64,000 nt of DNA from JBOEGW01 sp050633625 (GTDB lineage Bacteria > Pseudomonadota > Alphaproteobacteria > Rhodobacterales > Rhodobacteraceae), in assembly GCA_050633625.1 (NCBI GenBank), contig JBOEGW010000001.1, positions 1 through 64,000 on the forward strand, read 5' to 3'. Below are positions 25,876 to 35,180 of the stretch, in pieces. The position numbers and the translations under genes are program-made. A model generated the notes under the pieces. It searched no databases. It saw only the letters and a list, made by a program, of their open reading frames with translations, and was not told the DNA's origin. Position 1 is the first letter of the stretch; the number at the start of each line of letters is the position of its first letter.

Positions 25876-26366
25876 GACCCAATGATCCTTGTGCTGTCGC
25901 GCACAAATGTGCTGATTGCCGTTTTGCTGGAGCTGGAGAAAATCGCTGAAAAGGGAAGGCTGATTTCCAACTCAGCGGTGATGGTGGCAATGGGCGCAGC
26001 TCCGCCGCGATAATCGCCCGATGTGCAAACCAACGCGGAGGTGACATCCCCGATTGAGACTGTCGGGGAAAAGGCGCTTTCGCCGTCTTGGCTCAGGCTC
26101 ACAATATCCTTCAGTTTCTCGTCCCATTCGGCGGTGGAGGCCCCTGTATCACAGGCGTTCGCAGGCATTGCGCGCGACAAATACCGGCTCGCATCGCGCA
26201 CGCCCGCGATGGCCGTTTGATAGGCCACAAAAGTACGGCCACCTTCAATTGAAAGCGCCAAGAACAGCAAGAGAACCGGCAGCAACAGGCCAAATTCGAC
26301 GAGCGCGGCCCCTTCATCTGCCTTGCGAAAGCGTGCCAAAACTCGTGGCTGACGTGGAGGTTTCAT
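25872..26366 (-). CDS. TadE-like minor pseudopilin
   Basis: A 164-residue protein with a short basic N-terminus, then DEGAALVEFGLLLPVLLLFLALSIEGGR, the TadE-type cleavage and helix region. The ATG at 26366 overlaps the tadG stop (ATGA); the longer open frame to 26420 lies inside tadG. It probably forms minor pilus subunits together with the neighbouring TadE-like protein. Confidence 0.82.
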   Translation of the reverse strand: MKPPRQPRVLARFRKADEGAALVEFGLLLPVLLLFLALSIEGGRTFVAYQTAIAGVRDASRYLSRAMPANACDTGASTAEWDEKLKDIVSLSQDGESAFSPTVSIGDVTSALVCTSGDYRGGAAPIATITAELEISLPFSAIFSSSSKTAISTFVRDSTRIIGS

Positions 26367-27814
26367 TCGACCAACCTCACGATATCTCGCACGTCTGTGC
26401 CCAAGTTGCCGCCGCCACAATCGCCGCCCAAACAGGCAGTGATTTCCACCTCAAGCGCTCCGTTTTCGCCCGGTCCCAATGCGAACACTTCAAAGAACTG
26501 TTGCACCGGCGCGGTGGAGGCGTTCACATCGACGGACGCCGAGTTGCAATCAATACCAGCAACAACCATCAAGCGCCGGTTTGGGTCGAGGTTTTGTTGC
26601 GGCGCGCAGGCTTGTGGTGCGGCCCCGCCCCCCAACAATCCACCAAGATCCAAGACCGGCTCAAAATTCACAGAGGCGTTGATTTCCGCCTGATAAAACT
26701 CAAACCGGGTTTGTGCGTTTGGATAAGGGTCGGTGCCATCGTAATGCGCGTCAATATAGGCCTGACGCCCAAGGCTCCAAGACCCATCGCCCTGCACGCC
26801 ACAGGTGCCTGCCTCAAAACAATCATCCGCAGGCAAACCAATGTCTTCGCCGCTTCCGAGCAATCCACCAAGATCAATTGGCAAACAAATCCCAAGCGCA
26901 TTTGTTAGCCCGGTCAATACATTTGGCGCACCGGAGAAATCCGAGTCATTTGCAAAGGGTGAGGCAATTCCTTTAAAGAGATCGAACCGCGTATTGAGCG
27001 CGTCCAAAAGGTCGTTGCCGTTCACATCTGCGGAAATCTGCAAGCCACCCGGCCCCATACAAGCAGTTTCGGGTTGGCGGGCCGCCAACAAACATGCCTC
27101 CAAGCTGGAGCCGAATAGCCCGGCGCAGATTTCTAAGCCATCCAACAGGTTCGTCACAGTATCGACAGCAGCGATTTGACCGGGCAAGAGCTGGCCAACA
27201 TTGAGTGCGGTTTGCAGTCTGAGGGTGTCACCGATGCTTGCCTCAGCCTCGAAATCGACTGTCGGAAGGCATGCAGCAACAGGGGCGACGTTGCAGGCTT
27301 GCAGCGCAAACCCCGCCGTCGCATTTGCGGCAACTGTGCTGCGCAAATCTTCGCCGCCGCGCATGGCGATAAAGGCCGCACCAAGGCCTGGTGCCACTGT
27401 ATGATCGGCAATATCCGCCGTCACAAATCGCGCCAAACGCCCGTTTGTTGTCTCAAGCGATGAGAGGCGTGAGAAATCGCCATCATCATCAGGGGTGTAG
27501 AATGTGAGGGTCAAAACCTCCGCCGGATCGAGCGTCTTTGCGCCGTCCGCGTAGGTTTGTGTGTCGGAGATCAGGGAGGCCGCTGCCGCTTGTGCGCGGG
27601 TAATGGAATCGGCTTTCCCGTCCAGCTCCGCAGCCGCCGCAAGCGCCACAGAGTCAGCATAGGATTGCAACTCTGTTTGCGTGTTGGCCATGCGCCCCAT
27701 ATCAAAAATGAGGCTCACCAATCCAAAAAAGGCGACCAATAAAATCGCCCCAAAGACCAAAACGCCGCCGTCTTCGTCGTCCATAAAGGTCCGAGGGAAT
27801 ACGCGGCTCAACAT
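26363..27814 (-). CDS. tadG: TadG-like pilus assembly protein
   Basis: A 483-residue protein with an N-terminal Tad-type helix (DDEDGGVLVFGAILLVAFFGLVSLIFDMGR, about residues 12-41) and a long periplasmic region rich in Asp, Gly and Cys. This matches the putative Flp pilus-assembly TadG family, usually about 400-600 residues. It is first of the long tad block after flp. An AGGACC site precedes the ATG. Confidence 0.85.
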   Translation of the reverse strand: MLSRVFPRTFMDDEDGGVLVFGAILLVAFFGLVSLIFDMGRMANTQTELQSYADSVALAAAAELDGKADSITRAQAAAASLISDTQTYADGAKTLDPAEVLTLTFYTPDDDGDFSRLSSLETTNGRLARFVTADIADHTVAPGLGAAFIAMRGGEDLRSTVAANATAGFALQACNVAPVAACLPTVDFEAEASIGDTLRLQTALNVGQLLPGQIAAVDTVTNLLDGLEICAGLFGSSLEACLLAARQPETACMGPGGLQISADVNGNDLLDALNTRFDLFKGIASPFANDSDFSGAPNVLTGLTNALGICLPIDLGGLLGSGEDIGLPADDCFEAGTCGVQGDGSWSLGRQAYIDAHYDGTDPYPNAQTRFEFYQAEINASVNFEPVLDLGGLLGGGAAPQACAPQQNLDPNRRLMVVAGIDCNSASVDVNASTAPVQQFFEVFALGPGENGALEVEITACLGGDCGGGNLGTDVRDIVRLVE

Positions 27815-27865
27815 TTTTTTGGTCCTGTTTTATTGTTTTTATGTAGTGGAAAATAGGGGGCGGCC

Positions 27866-27891
27866 GCCCGATGCGTTGGAGCGCATCGGGC
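27866..27891 (-). terminator. hairpin between flp and tadG
   Basis: A 10-bp perfect stem (GCCCGATGCG with CGCATCGGGC) with a six-base loop, lying just after flp on the minus strand. The downstream tail is poor in T, so it may work as an attenuator or mRNA-stabilising hairpin that keeps flp mRNA more abundant than the tad genes. That role is inferred from position. Confidence 0.5.
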
Positions 27892-27902
27892 GATCGGGAG
27901 GT

Positions 27903-28091
27903 TTATTCAGCTTGGGTCGGCAGAGCTGCGCTTGCAGAGCCCATTGTCGCATTCACGTCATTGCCGAGAGTGGCCAAGGCGCCTGCGCCAACGGTCACAG
28001 CAAGGCCAAGTGCAATGCCATACTCGACAAGGGTTGCCCCTTCGTCGCATTTGAAGAATTTGTTTACCTGTTTCATCAAGTTCAGTTTCAT
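27903..28091 (-). CDS. flp: Flp/Fap-type major pilin
   Basis: A 62-residue class IVb pilin precursor. A short leader ends in KCDEG, and the mature part starts ATLVEYGIALGLAVTVGAGAL with the conserved Glu-Tyr pair, followed by a short tail. The leader is cut by the CpaA-type peptidase encoded at 29316. AAGGA lies eight bases before the ATG. It is separated from tadG by a hairpin. Confidence 0.92.
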   Translation of the reverse strand: MKLNLMKQVNKFFKCDEGATLVEYGIALGLAVTVGAGALATLGNDVNATMGSASAALPTQAE

Positions 28092-28467
28092 GTCTTTCGT
28101 CCTTTGATCGCGGCAAGCCGCTGTGAGTGGTGTGCGGTGGACCCGCTGCTGGGGATGGCAAGGCCGGTGAGTTTGGCCTGCCGATGACCTAAGCTAACCC
28201 AAGGTTTCTGCTCGACACATCGTCTAACTGGATGAGAGATCGCGACCATTTTGGGGCAATTTGAAGCCCGGTCTGACGCATTTCCATTAGAATTTGGGCG
28301 TCCTCAACCGGCGGCCAGACACAGCCAAATGGCCAGTGTTTCAATATGACTGTCGCCCAAATGCCGATGCGCCGTGCTTTTCGGATCAAAGCGCCACATT
28401 TGGGATTCATATTCAGGCGTCGACTTTGTACACTCTCACCGGGAGGGCAATGTAGGGACACGCGAAT
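28092..28467. other. intergenic region between flp and luxR
   Basis: This must hold the divergent promoters of flp and the luxR-type gene. No clear sigma-70 or sigma-54 promoter was picked out. A minus-strand frame of about 73 codons (about 28189-28410) is open, but no family is recognised and no ribosome site is evident. Confidence 0.4.
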
Positions 28468-29316
28468 ATGCCACATCGTAAAGTGAAAGACTGGACCCAA
28501 GTGATGCCTTTTGAAGGGGCAACCGAGGTGGAGTTCAAGATCGCGCGCTCCTTTGGATTGATCAATGCGTGGAATGCGGCGTTGTCCGGCAATTTCGAGA
28601 TGAAACGCGTCTGCGAGATCATGGCGTCCCAAGCAGGGGCGGTGAACATCTCGGTGTTTCGCCAAGATGCCCAAAAGACCCGCTCAATTGTTGCCGTTGC
28701 CCGCGAGCACATGCGCCGCGTACCCGAAGCCAGCCAAGGCCGGCTTTGCGCGTTCTTTAAGGAGGTCGATCCGAACAGGCTTACACAGGGCACGATCATG
28801 ACCCTATCAGGCCTCAAGGACGATCCGCTGTTTGCGGCCTCTGATGTTTGCAAGGAATGGGAAAGCCGCCCCGAAGTGCATGACTTTATTGTCATTATCC
28901 TAGAGCATACGCCCAAATACATCGACGCGATTGAGTTCATTTTTGAGGAAGAACCGCTGTATAACGATTTTGTCCCCGCTACGGTTATGGCGCAGGCCAT
29001 TGCTGCCGCATGGGACAATCGCTCGCCCGGTCTTGTGTCTAACCTCATCCGAAGCAACAGTCGCGCCCGCGCACCTGTTATCACGGACATAGAAGAAGGC
29101 ATTCTCGGTGACGGGAACCCATGCGGGTTGAGCCGCGCGGAGCTGCGCGTCTGCCGTCTGTTGGTCGAAGGCGACAATGCGAGCGAGATCGCTGAGACCC
29201 TCAAAGTGTCTGTTGCCACTGTGCGCACCCATTTGAGCAAGATCTATGCGAAAACCGGCACCAGTGGTCAGGTTGAGCTGATCAGCGTCATTCATGGAGA
29301 GGGGGAGGCTGTCTGA
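28468..29316 (+). CDS. LuxR-family transcriptional regulator next to the tad locus
   Basis: A 282-residue regulator. The N-terminal 200 residues show no clear autoinducer-domain signature. The C-terminal GerE/LuxR helix-turn-helix is clear (LSRAELRVCRLLVEGDN, then SEIAETLKVSVATVRTHLSKIYAKTG, about 215-262). It is divergent from flp and overlaps the prepilin peptidase gene by one base, so it most likely controls tad pilus expression. The signal it senses is unknown. Confidence 0.85.
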   Translation: MPHRKVKDWTQVMPFEGATEVEFKIARSFGLINAWNAALSGNFEMKRVCEIMASQAGAVNISVFRQDAQKTRSIVAVAREHMRRVPEASQGRLCAFFKEVDPNRLTQGTIMTLSGLKDDPLFAASDVCKEWESRPEVHDFIVIILEHTPKYIDAIEFIFEEEPLYNDFVPATVMAQAIAAAWDNRSPGLVSNLIRSNSRARAPVITDIEEGILGDGNPCGLSRAELRVCRLLVEGDNASEIAETLKVSVATVRTHLSKIYAKTGTSGQVELISVIHGEGEAV

Positions 29317-29819
29317 TGGCTTGGCTCCCGGCGCTTTCGATCTCATTGACGTGGCTGCTCGTGCCACTTCTGATCGCTGTCATCCTGTTTGATTTGCGTC
29401 TTATGCGCATCCCAAACGCCTTGGTGGCCATGTTCCTGATCGTGTTCGTGGCGAGCCTTCCGTTTTCCGTGCCAGACCCGATGCCTTATGGCGAATTGTG
29501 GGCGCGTATCGCCGCGGCGCTGATCGTGCTTGTGGTGGGATTTGTCACTTTTGTACTGCGCATCATGGGGGGCGGGGATGTGAAAATCCTCTTCGTGTTG
29601 ATGTTGTTCATCCCCAGCGCCTTATGGAGTCATTTCGCCCTGATCTTTGCGGTATGTTTGTTTCTTGGGATCGGCGCGATGCTGGCTCTGCGCTTCTTGC
29701 TGCGCAACGTGCAAACGAACTGGCGAAGCTTGCATGACAAACGCCGATTTCCGATGGGTTTGAGCATTGGGGCGGCGGGGCTTGTTCTCCTTTTCCTCAC
29801 ACCGAGTCTCCTCAGCTAA
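29316..29819 (+). CDS. cpaA: prepilin peptidase CpaA/TadV
   Basis: A 167-residue A24-type aspartic peptidase with about five membrane helices. The two catalytic aspartates are visible: FDLRLMRIPN near residue 25 and GGGDVK near residue 88. It cleaves the leaders of Flp and the TadE-like pseudopilins at the inner membrane. Its start overlaps the luxR stop (TGATG). Confidence 0.92.
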   Translation: MAWLPALSISLTWLLVPLLIAVILFDLRLMRIPNALVAMFLIVFVASLPFSVPDPMPYGELWARIAAALIVLVVGFVTFVLRIMGGGDVKILFVLMLFIPSALWSHFALIFAVCLFLGIGAMLALRFLLRNVQTNWRSLHDKRRFPMGLSIGAAGLVLLFLTPSLLS

Positions 29820-30139
29820 GGCGCCAGCGCGAAGGGGCCCGCGCGCCGCCAAGCTTCGCGCCGCGCCCTTGGGAGAGGGGGCAAGGCCTGCGCGGTCCGT
29901 CTTTTTCTGCTTAACTCTTTTGCGTTTTTCCAGCGGAAGGCTCGGAATGAACTTAATTTTTGAACGTTAGGTCAATTCTTGTCGAAAAGTCGATTTCCAT
30001 CAACACCCTTGGCAAACCCCGTGATACGCTTTTTCATGGCCGCAAGGGGAATCGCTGCCAATTTTGTGATTTTCCAATGATAGCGGGACTTTACACCGCC
30101 GCGCTCCACGTCAGGGCGCGGTCTGACACGGAGGTTTTC
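29820..30139. other. intergenic leader of the nucleoside ABC operon
   Basis: No gene is supported. An in-frame open stretch upstream of the binding-protein ATG (from 29960) is explained by the missing stop rather than by coding. The region must hold the promoter; no known riboswitch was recognised. Confidence 0.4.
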
Positions 30140-31165
30140 ATGACGTTTTTATCCAAAATCGCACCGCGCGCCGGGCTGGCTGCTGCTCTACTTGCCGGGA
30201 CAGTGATGTCCGCGCAGGCGTTCACGGCCTGCCAAGTGACCGACACTGGCGGCATTGATGACGCCGGGTTCAACCAAACAGCCTGGAAGGGCGTTGAGGA
30301 TGCGGCTTCCATGGGCGTGGAAGGCCGCTTCTTGGAGAGCCAAGCCGAAACCGACTATGAGGCGAACCTGAACTCCTTGATTGGCGGTGGCTGCGATGTG
30401 ATCGTCACTGTTGGTTTCTTGATGGGTGACGCGACAAAAACCGCCGCCGAAGCCAACCCTGATCAAAAATTCTCGATCGTTGATTTCGCATATGACCCAA
30501 CTCTGCCAAACGTGGTGGGCCAGGTCTTCGCAACAAATGAAGGCGCGTTTCTCGCGGGCTATCTCGCGGCAGGCACCTCGCAAACCGGCGTTGTTGGCAC
30601 GTTTGGCGGCATCAACATTCCGCCCGTAACCGGCTTCATGGATGGTTTCGTACACGGCGTTGCCCATTACAACACAGTCAAAGGCACTGAAGTTGAAGTG
30701 CTCGGCTGGGATCCTGAAGGCAAAGAAGGTCTGTTCACCGGCAACTTTGACAGCCTCGATGACGGGCGCGCCTTTGCGCAAAACCTTTATGACGAAGGTG
30801 CGGATATCGTGATGCCAGTGGCGGGGCCTGTCGGTCTTGGGTCTGCGGCGCTGGCAGATGAACTGGGCACCGATAAGCTCAAGATCATCGGCGTTGATGC
30901 GGATCAAGCCGAAACCGACAGCGAAAAGTCGCATGTCTACCTGACATCCGTACTCAAGCGTATGGACAGCACCGTGACGCAAGTTATCACAGCCGCCAAA
31001 GACGGTAGCTTCGAAGGCGGGCTGATGGTTGGTACGCTCGCCAATGACGGTGTGGGCCTTGCCCCGTTCCACAGCTTTGACGCTGAGGTTTCCGCTGAAA
31101 TGAAAGCCGAACTGGACGCGTTAAAAGCTGGCATCATTGACGGTTCCGTCAAAGTCGGCATGTAA
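30140..31165 (+). CDS. BMP-family (BmpA) nucleoside/purine-binding protein
   Basis: A 341-residue periplasmic binding protein with a signal peptide cut after about SAQA and a mature start FTACQVTDTGGIDDAGFNQ, the hallmark of the Bmp/Med family. These proteins bind nucleosides or purines for ABC import. The ATG at 30140 follows GGAGG by seven bases; the frame is open further upstream but the signal peptide fixes this start. A hairpin terminator after the gene would give excess binding protein over the downstream subunits. Confidence 0.92.
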   Translation: MTFLSKIAPRAGLAAALLAGTVMSAQAFTACQVTDTGGIDDAGFNQTAWKGVEDAASMGVEGRFLESQAETDYEANLNSLIGGGCDVIVTVGFLMGDATKTAAEANPDQKFSIVDFAYDPTLPNVVGQVFATNEGAFLAGYLAAGTSQTGVVGTFGGINIPPVTGFMDGFVHGVAHYNTVKGTEVEVLGWDPEGKEGLFTGNFDSLDDGRAFAQNLYDEGADIVMPVAGPVGLGSAALADELGTDKLKIIGVDADQAETDSEKSHVYLTSVLKRMDSTVTQVITAAKDGSFEGGLMVGTLANDGVGLAPFHSFDAEVSAEMKAELDALKAGIIDGSVKVGM

Positions 31166-31170
31166 AAACA

Positions 31171-31205
31171 CCCCCGTCGCAGCGCATGTTGCGGCGGGGT
31201 TTTCT
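31171..31205 (+). terminator. terminator/attenuator after the BMP binding protein
   Basis: A 10-bp stem (CCCCGTCGCA with TGCGGCGGGG, one G:T pair) is followed by a short T-run. The ATPase gene starts 19 bases further on, so partial read-through is expected. Confidence 0.8.
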
Positions 31206-31223
31206 TGAGGTGGGGGCACGCTG

Positions 31224-32747
31224 ATGGACGTTGAATTGCGCAACATTACAAAGCGCTTTGGGCCGGTTGTGGCCAACGATGGCGTCAGCCTCCAGATCCG
31301 CGCGGGTGAAGTGCTGGGCCTTTTGGGCGAAAACGGCGCGGGCAAATCCACAATGATGAATATCCTCTCCGGGCTTTATGCGCCGGACGAAGGCGAAATC
31401 CTGATAGATGGCGCGCCTGTGGTGTTTGAGGGGCCGGGAGACGGCATCAAGGCGGGCATCGGTATGGTGCACCAGCACTTCATGTTGGTGCCGGTGTTTA
31501 CGGTCGCGGAAAACGTCGTACTGGGCGTCGAGCCAACCGGCGCTTTGGGTCACCTCGACCTCAAGACTGCGCGTCAACAGGTACAAGACATCAACGATAA
31601 ATACGGGCTTCAAGTGCCCCCAGACGCGGTTATCGAAAGTTTGCCAGTTGGCATTCAGCAACGTGTCGAAATCCTCAAAGTGTTGTTTCGCTCTGCGGAT
31701 GTCTTGATTTTGGACGAACCAACGGCGGTCCTCACGCCGCGCGAAGTTGAGGACTTTTTTGGCATCGTCAAATCCCTGCGTGACGCGGGCAAGGCGATTG
31801 TGTTCATCACGCATAAATTACACGAAATTCTCGAAATCTCCGATCGTATAAGCGTGCTGCGCCAGGGGCGGATCACAGGCGAAGGCGACCCAAAACGCCT
31901 CACAGAAGCGGACCTCGCGGAAATGATGGTTGGACGTCCCGTGAGTTTTGAAACCGACAAATCACCGGCCAAGCCGGGCGATATAATGATTGATGTTCAG
32001 GGGCTTACAGTTCTTGACGAAAATGACGACCTTGCGCTTGATAACGTGAGTTTCGCGGTGCGCGCAGGTGAAATCGTGGGGGTTGCCGGGGTTCAGGGCA
32101 ACGGTCAAACCGAACTCGTCGAGGCCATGACTGGACTGGAGCGCGCGGCCTCTGGCACCATCACGTTTGACGGGCAAAACATCACCCATGCCTCAGTGCG
32201 CGAACGCCACAAACTTGGCATGGCGCATATTCCGGAAGACCGCCATAAATCGGGAATGGTCGACAGTTTTTCGGTGGCCGAAAACATGGTTCTCAACAAT
32301 TACTACAGTCCCGTCTATGCCAAAGGCATGGCGATTGACTGGCCCAAGGTGCATGAAACCGCCGCGAAATTCTGTGTGGATTTTGATGTGCGAACGCCTT
32401 CCGTTTTTCTAGAGGGCGGCGCCTTGTCTGGGGGCAATCAGCAAAAGATGGTGGTCGCGCGCGAGCTTGAGCGCCAAACCAAACTTGTGATCGCCTCGCA
32501 ACCGACCCGAGGCGTCGATGTCGGCTCGATTGAATACATCCACGAGCGGCTTGTGGCCTCGCGCGATGAGGGCGATGGGGTGCTGATTGTCTCCTCAGAA
32601 CTGGACGAAATCATGGGGCTGGCGGACCGGATTTTGGTCATGTTCGACGGGCGGGTGGTTGCCGAGTTTGACAACACAGGCGGCAAAGCAGATCGCAACG
32701 CCGTAGGTCTCGCCATGGCCGGTGCGCTTGAAGGAGAAGTGGCATGA
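31224..32747 (+). CDS. nucleoside ABC transporter ATP-binding protein (two ABC domains)
   Basis: A 507-residue fused ATPase of the YufO/RbsA type. The first domain has Walker A GENGAGKST, signature LPVGIQQRVEI and Walker B VLILDEP. The second domain has a degenerate Walker A (AGVQGNGQTEL) but a canonical signature LSGGNQQK, as is normal for this family. It should energise the two permeases that follow. The start lies behind GAGGTGGGGG; the stop overlaps the next start (ATGA). Confidence 0.93.
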   Translation: MDVELRNITKRFGPVVANDGVSLQIRAGEVLGLLGENGAGKSTMMNILSGLYAPDEGEILIDGAPVVFEGPGDGIKAGIGMVHQHFMLVPVFTVAENVVLGVEPTGALGHLDLKTARQQVQDINDKYGLQVPPDAVIESLPVGIQQRVEILKVLFRSADVLILDEPTAVLTPREVEDFFGIVKSLRDAGKAIVFITHKLHEILEISDRISVLRQGRITGEGDPKRLTEADLAEMMVGRPVSFETDKSPAKPGDIMIDVQGLTVLDENDDLALDNVSFAVRAGEIVGVAGVQGNGQTELVEAMTGLERAASGTITFDGQNITHASVRERHKLGMAHIPEDRHKSGMVDSFSVAENMVLNNYYSPVYAKGMAIDWPKVHETAAKFCVDFDVRTPSVFLEGGALSGGNQQKMVVARELERQTKLVIASQPTRGVDVGSIEYIHERLVASRDEGDGVLIVSSELDEIMGLADRILVMFDGRVVAEFDNTGGKADRNAVGLAMAGALEGEVA

Positions 32748-33898
32748 GCGAAGCGTCCCAGCCCCCAACACCAAACGTCAGTGAGCAAATGCAAAAGCTG
32801 CTGATCCGCAATGGCCGTAGCCGCGCTGACTTTGAAGACTTGGTGATTGTGCCGATTTTCGCTGTGATAGTGGCCTTGGTCTTTGGCGCGCTGATCATGT
32901 TTGCCACCGCCGTGGACCTCCCGACAATCGGTCGCAGTTTCGTGGCCTTGCTGGTCGGTTCAGTCGGGTCACTAAATGCCATTTCCGAGACGCTCACCTC
33001 CGCCATTCCACTGGTCATTGCCGGGCTTGGCCTTGGCCTTGGGTTTCGCGCCGGGCTGTTTAACATTGGTGCGGAAGGCCAGGTCATTGTGGGCGGGGTC
33101 GCTGCTGTTGTTGCGGGCTTCATGTTTGAAGGGCTGCCTTGGATCATTCATTTGCCAGTGGCGCTTTTGGCCGGGGCGATTGTGGGCGGGCTTTATGCGG
33201 CAATCGCCGGGGCGCTGCGCGCGACCACTGGGGCACATGAGGTGATTTCGACGATCATGCTCAACCTCATCGCCGTGCGCCTGTTGGATTGGTTGCTCCG
33301 CCAACCCTGGATTCAAAAGGAAGGGCGGTCTGACCCGATTTCAAAATCCGTTCCCGAAAGCGCGGAGTTGCCCAGGTTGCTGGATTTCATCGATGTGAAC
33401 CTCCGTTTGCATGCTGGGGTTTTCGTGATGTTGGGCGCGGTGGCGCTTGTGTATTGGATGTTGTTCAAATCCAAGATCGGCTTTGCGTTTCGCGCTTCCG
33501 GCGAAAATCCGGACGCGGCGCGCTATGCCGGTATGCGTTCTGGCCTTGTGATCGTTGCGGCTATGGCCACGGCGGGCGCGCTCGCTGGCTTGGCTGGTGC
33601 CACGCAGGTGACGGGCGTGTTGGGGCGGGCCAGCCCGGGTTTTTCCGCCGGTATAGGGTTTGACGCCATCGCGGTTGCGCTGCTTGGCCGCTCTCACCCG
33701 ATTGGTATTCTGGTGGCCGGGCTGTTGTTCGGCGCGCTTGAGGCCGGTGGGCGGCAAATGCAGGTGGACGCGGGCGTCTCGATCGACCTGATCGGCATTA
33801 TTCAAGCCCTCATCATTGTGTTTATCGCTGCGCCGCTTCTGGTGCGCGCCATCTTCCCGTGGGGCTTTCGCAAGCCCGCGAAAGGAGATCCCTCATGA
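32744..33898 (+). CDS. nucleoside ABC transporter permease (YufP-like)
   Basis: A 384-residue branched-chain/ribose-type permease (BPD_transp_2 class) with about nine membrane helices. A cytoplasmic N-terminal region of about 40 residues precedes the first helix. Conserved stretches include FRAGLFNIGAEGQ and the EAA-equivalent region FRASGENPDAARYAGM. It overlaps both neighbours by four bases. Confidence 0.9.
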   Translation: MSEASQPPTPNVSEQMQKLLIRNGRSRADFEDLVIVPIFAVIVALVFGALIMFATAVDLPTIGRSFVALLVGSVGSLNAISETLTSAIPLVIAGLGLGLGFRAGLFNIGAEGQVIVGGVAAVVAGFMFEGLPWIIHLPVALLAGAIVGGLYAAIAGALRATTGAHEVISTIMLNLIAVRLLDWLLRQPWIQKEGRSDPISKSVPESAELPRLLDFIDVNLRLHAGVFVMLGAVALVYWMLFKSKIGFAFRASGENPDAARYAGMRSGLVIVAAMATAGALAGLAGATQVTGVLGRASPGFSAGIGFDAIAVALLGRSHPIGILVAGLLFGALEAGGRQMQVDAGVSIDLIGIIQALIIVFIAAPLLVRAIFPWGFRKPAKGDPS

Positions 33899-35160
33899 CA
33901 GCACCCCCCCTTTCCGCGCCGACAAAACCGCTTGATGGGGCCGCCGGACGGCGCGCGCGCATCACAGGCGCAGTGCTCATTGGATTGGCGCTTTTGGTGC
34001 TCTTTGTGCTTGATGTGGCCGCGGGTGAAGTCGCGACATTCAAACTGTCACGCCCGCGCGATGCGATTGTTTTAGGCAATCTTGTTGTGCCGGGTGGCCC
34101 GTTCAACATGATCGCGGCTGGCATGCTTGCTTTCCTTGGGGTGCGGCAGTTTTTGCGCGGTGGCGCGCGCTGGACATCGGTGTCGCTGGGCATCGGCCTT
34201 GCGGTGCTGATCCTCGCGTTCCTTGTCTGGGCAACCGCTGGCAAAAGCTTCTCGCTGACGGGCATGTTGTCGGCAACCGTGGTGCGCGCGGTGCCGATCG
34301 CGCTTGGCGGCCTTGCGGGGGTGCTCTCAGAACGGGTGGCCGTGGTCAATATCGCGATTGAGGGCATGTTGCTCGCAGGCGCATTCACGGGCGCGCTTGT
34401 TGGCTCGCTCTTGGGAGGATGGGTCGGATTGTTTGCGGCTGTGGCGATTGGCGGGCTGTTTGGGGTGATGCTCGCCGCTCTCGTAGTGACCTATCGCATG
34501 GACCAAATTATCGCCGGGGTGGTGATCAACCTCTTTGTGTTGGGCGTGACATCCTTTGTGTCCAGCCAGGTGTTTTCTGAATATCGCAGCCTGAACAATG
34601 CGCCGGTGTTTCGCGCGTTCAAAATCCCGGTGTTGGGCGATATTCCGGTGATTGGCCCGATGTTATTCAATCAAAACCTGTTCGTTTATGGGGCGCTGAT
34701 TTTGGTGGGCGTGGCGACGTATTACCTGTTTCACACCAAAAATGGCTTGCGCGCGCGCGCCGTGGGCGAACATCCCCGCGCCGCCGATACGCTTGGCATC
34801 AATGTCTACAAGACACGCTACATTCACGTCACATTGGCCGGAATGGTGGCCGGATTTGGCGGTGCGTGGTTCACCCTCGGGTCGGTCGGGCGCTTTGATG
34901 AAAATATGACAAATGGGCGCGGCTACATCGGCCTTGCGGCGATGATCTTTGGCCGCTGGCATCCGGTCGGTGCCTTGCTCGCCGCCCTCGTCTTTGGCTT
35001 TGCCGATAGTCTTCAACAAAAACTGGCGCTTCTCAATACGCCAATCCCCTCGGAGTTTTTGGCCATGGCACCCTATATCGCGACGATTATTGTGGTGGCG
35101 GGCTTAATCGGCAAATCGCGCCCTCCTGCGGCGGATGGCAAACCCTATGTGAAGGAATAA
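33895..35160 (+). CDS. nucleoside ABC transporter permease (YufQ-like)
   Basis: A 421-residue BPD_transp_2 permease, with about ten membrane helices. SERVAVVNIAIEGMLLAGA is the family hallmark, and RARAVGEHPRAADTLGINV forms the ATPase-contact loop. The ATG at 33895 overlaps the upstream stop and follows AAGGAG. It is somewhat longer at the N-terminus than typical YufQ proteins (about 310-320), with extra helices in the first 120 residues. Confidence 0.9.
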   Translation: MTAPPLSAPTKPLDGAAGRRARITGAVLIGLALLVLFVLDVAAGEVATFKLSRPRDAIVLGNLVVPGGPFNMIAAGMLAFLGVRQFLRGGARWTSVSLGIGLAVLILAFLVWATAGKSFSLTGMLSATVVRAVPIALGGLAGVLSERVAVVNIAIEGMLLAGAFTGALVGSLLGGWVGLFAAVAIGGLFGVMLAALVVTYRMDQIIAGVVINLFVLGVTSFVSSQVFSEYRSLNNAPVFRAFKIPVLGDIPVIGPMLFNQNLFVYGALILVGVATYYLFHTKNGLRARAVGEHPRAADTLGINVYKTRYIHVTLAGMVAGFGGAWFTLGSVGRFDENMTNGRGYIGLAAMIFGRWHPVGALLAALVFGFADSLQQKLALLNTPIPSEFLAMAPYIATIIVVAGLIGKSRPPAADGKPYVKE

Positions 35161-35180
35161 GAGGGCAGGGGCGCTGCGGC

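Noticed and set aside
28189..28674. 161-codon minus-strand frame overlapping the luxR start
   Set aside because: Half of it is antisense to the LuxR gene, and the rest shows no family or ribosome site.
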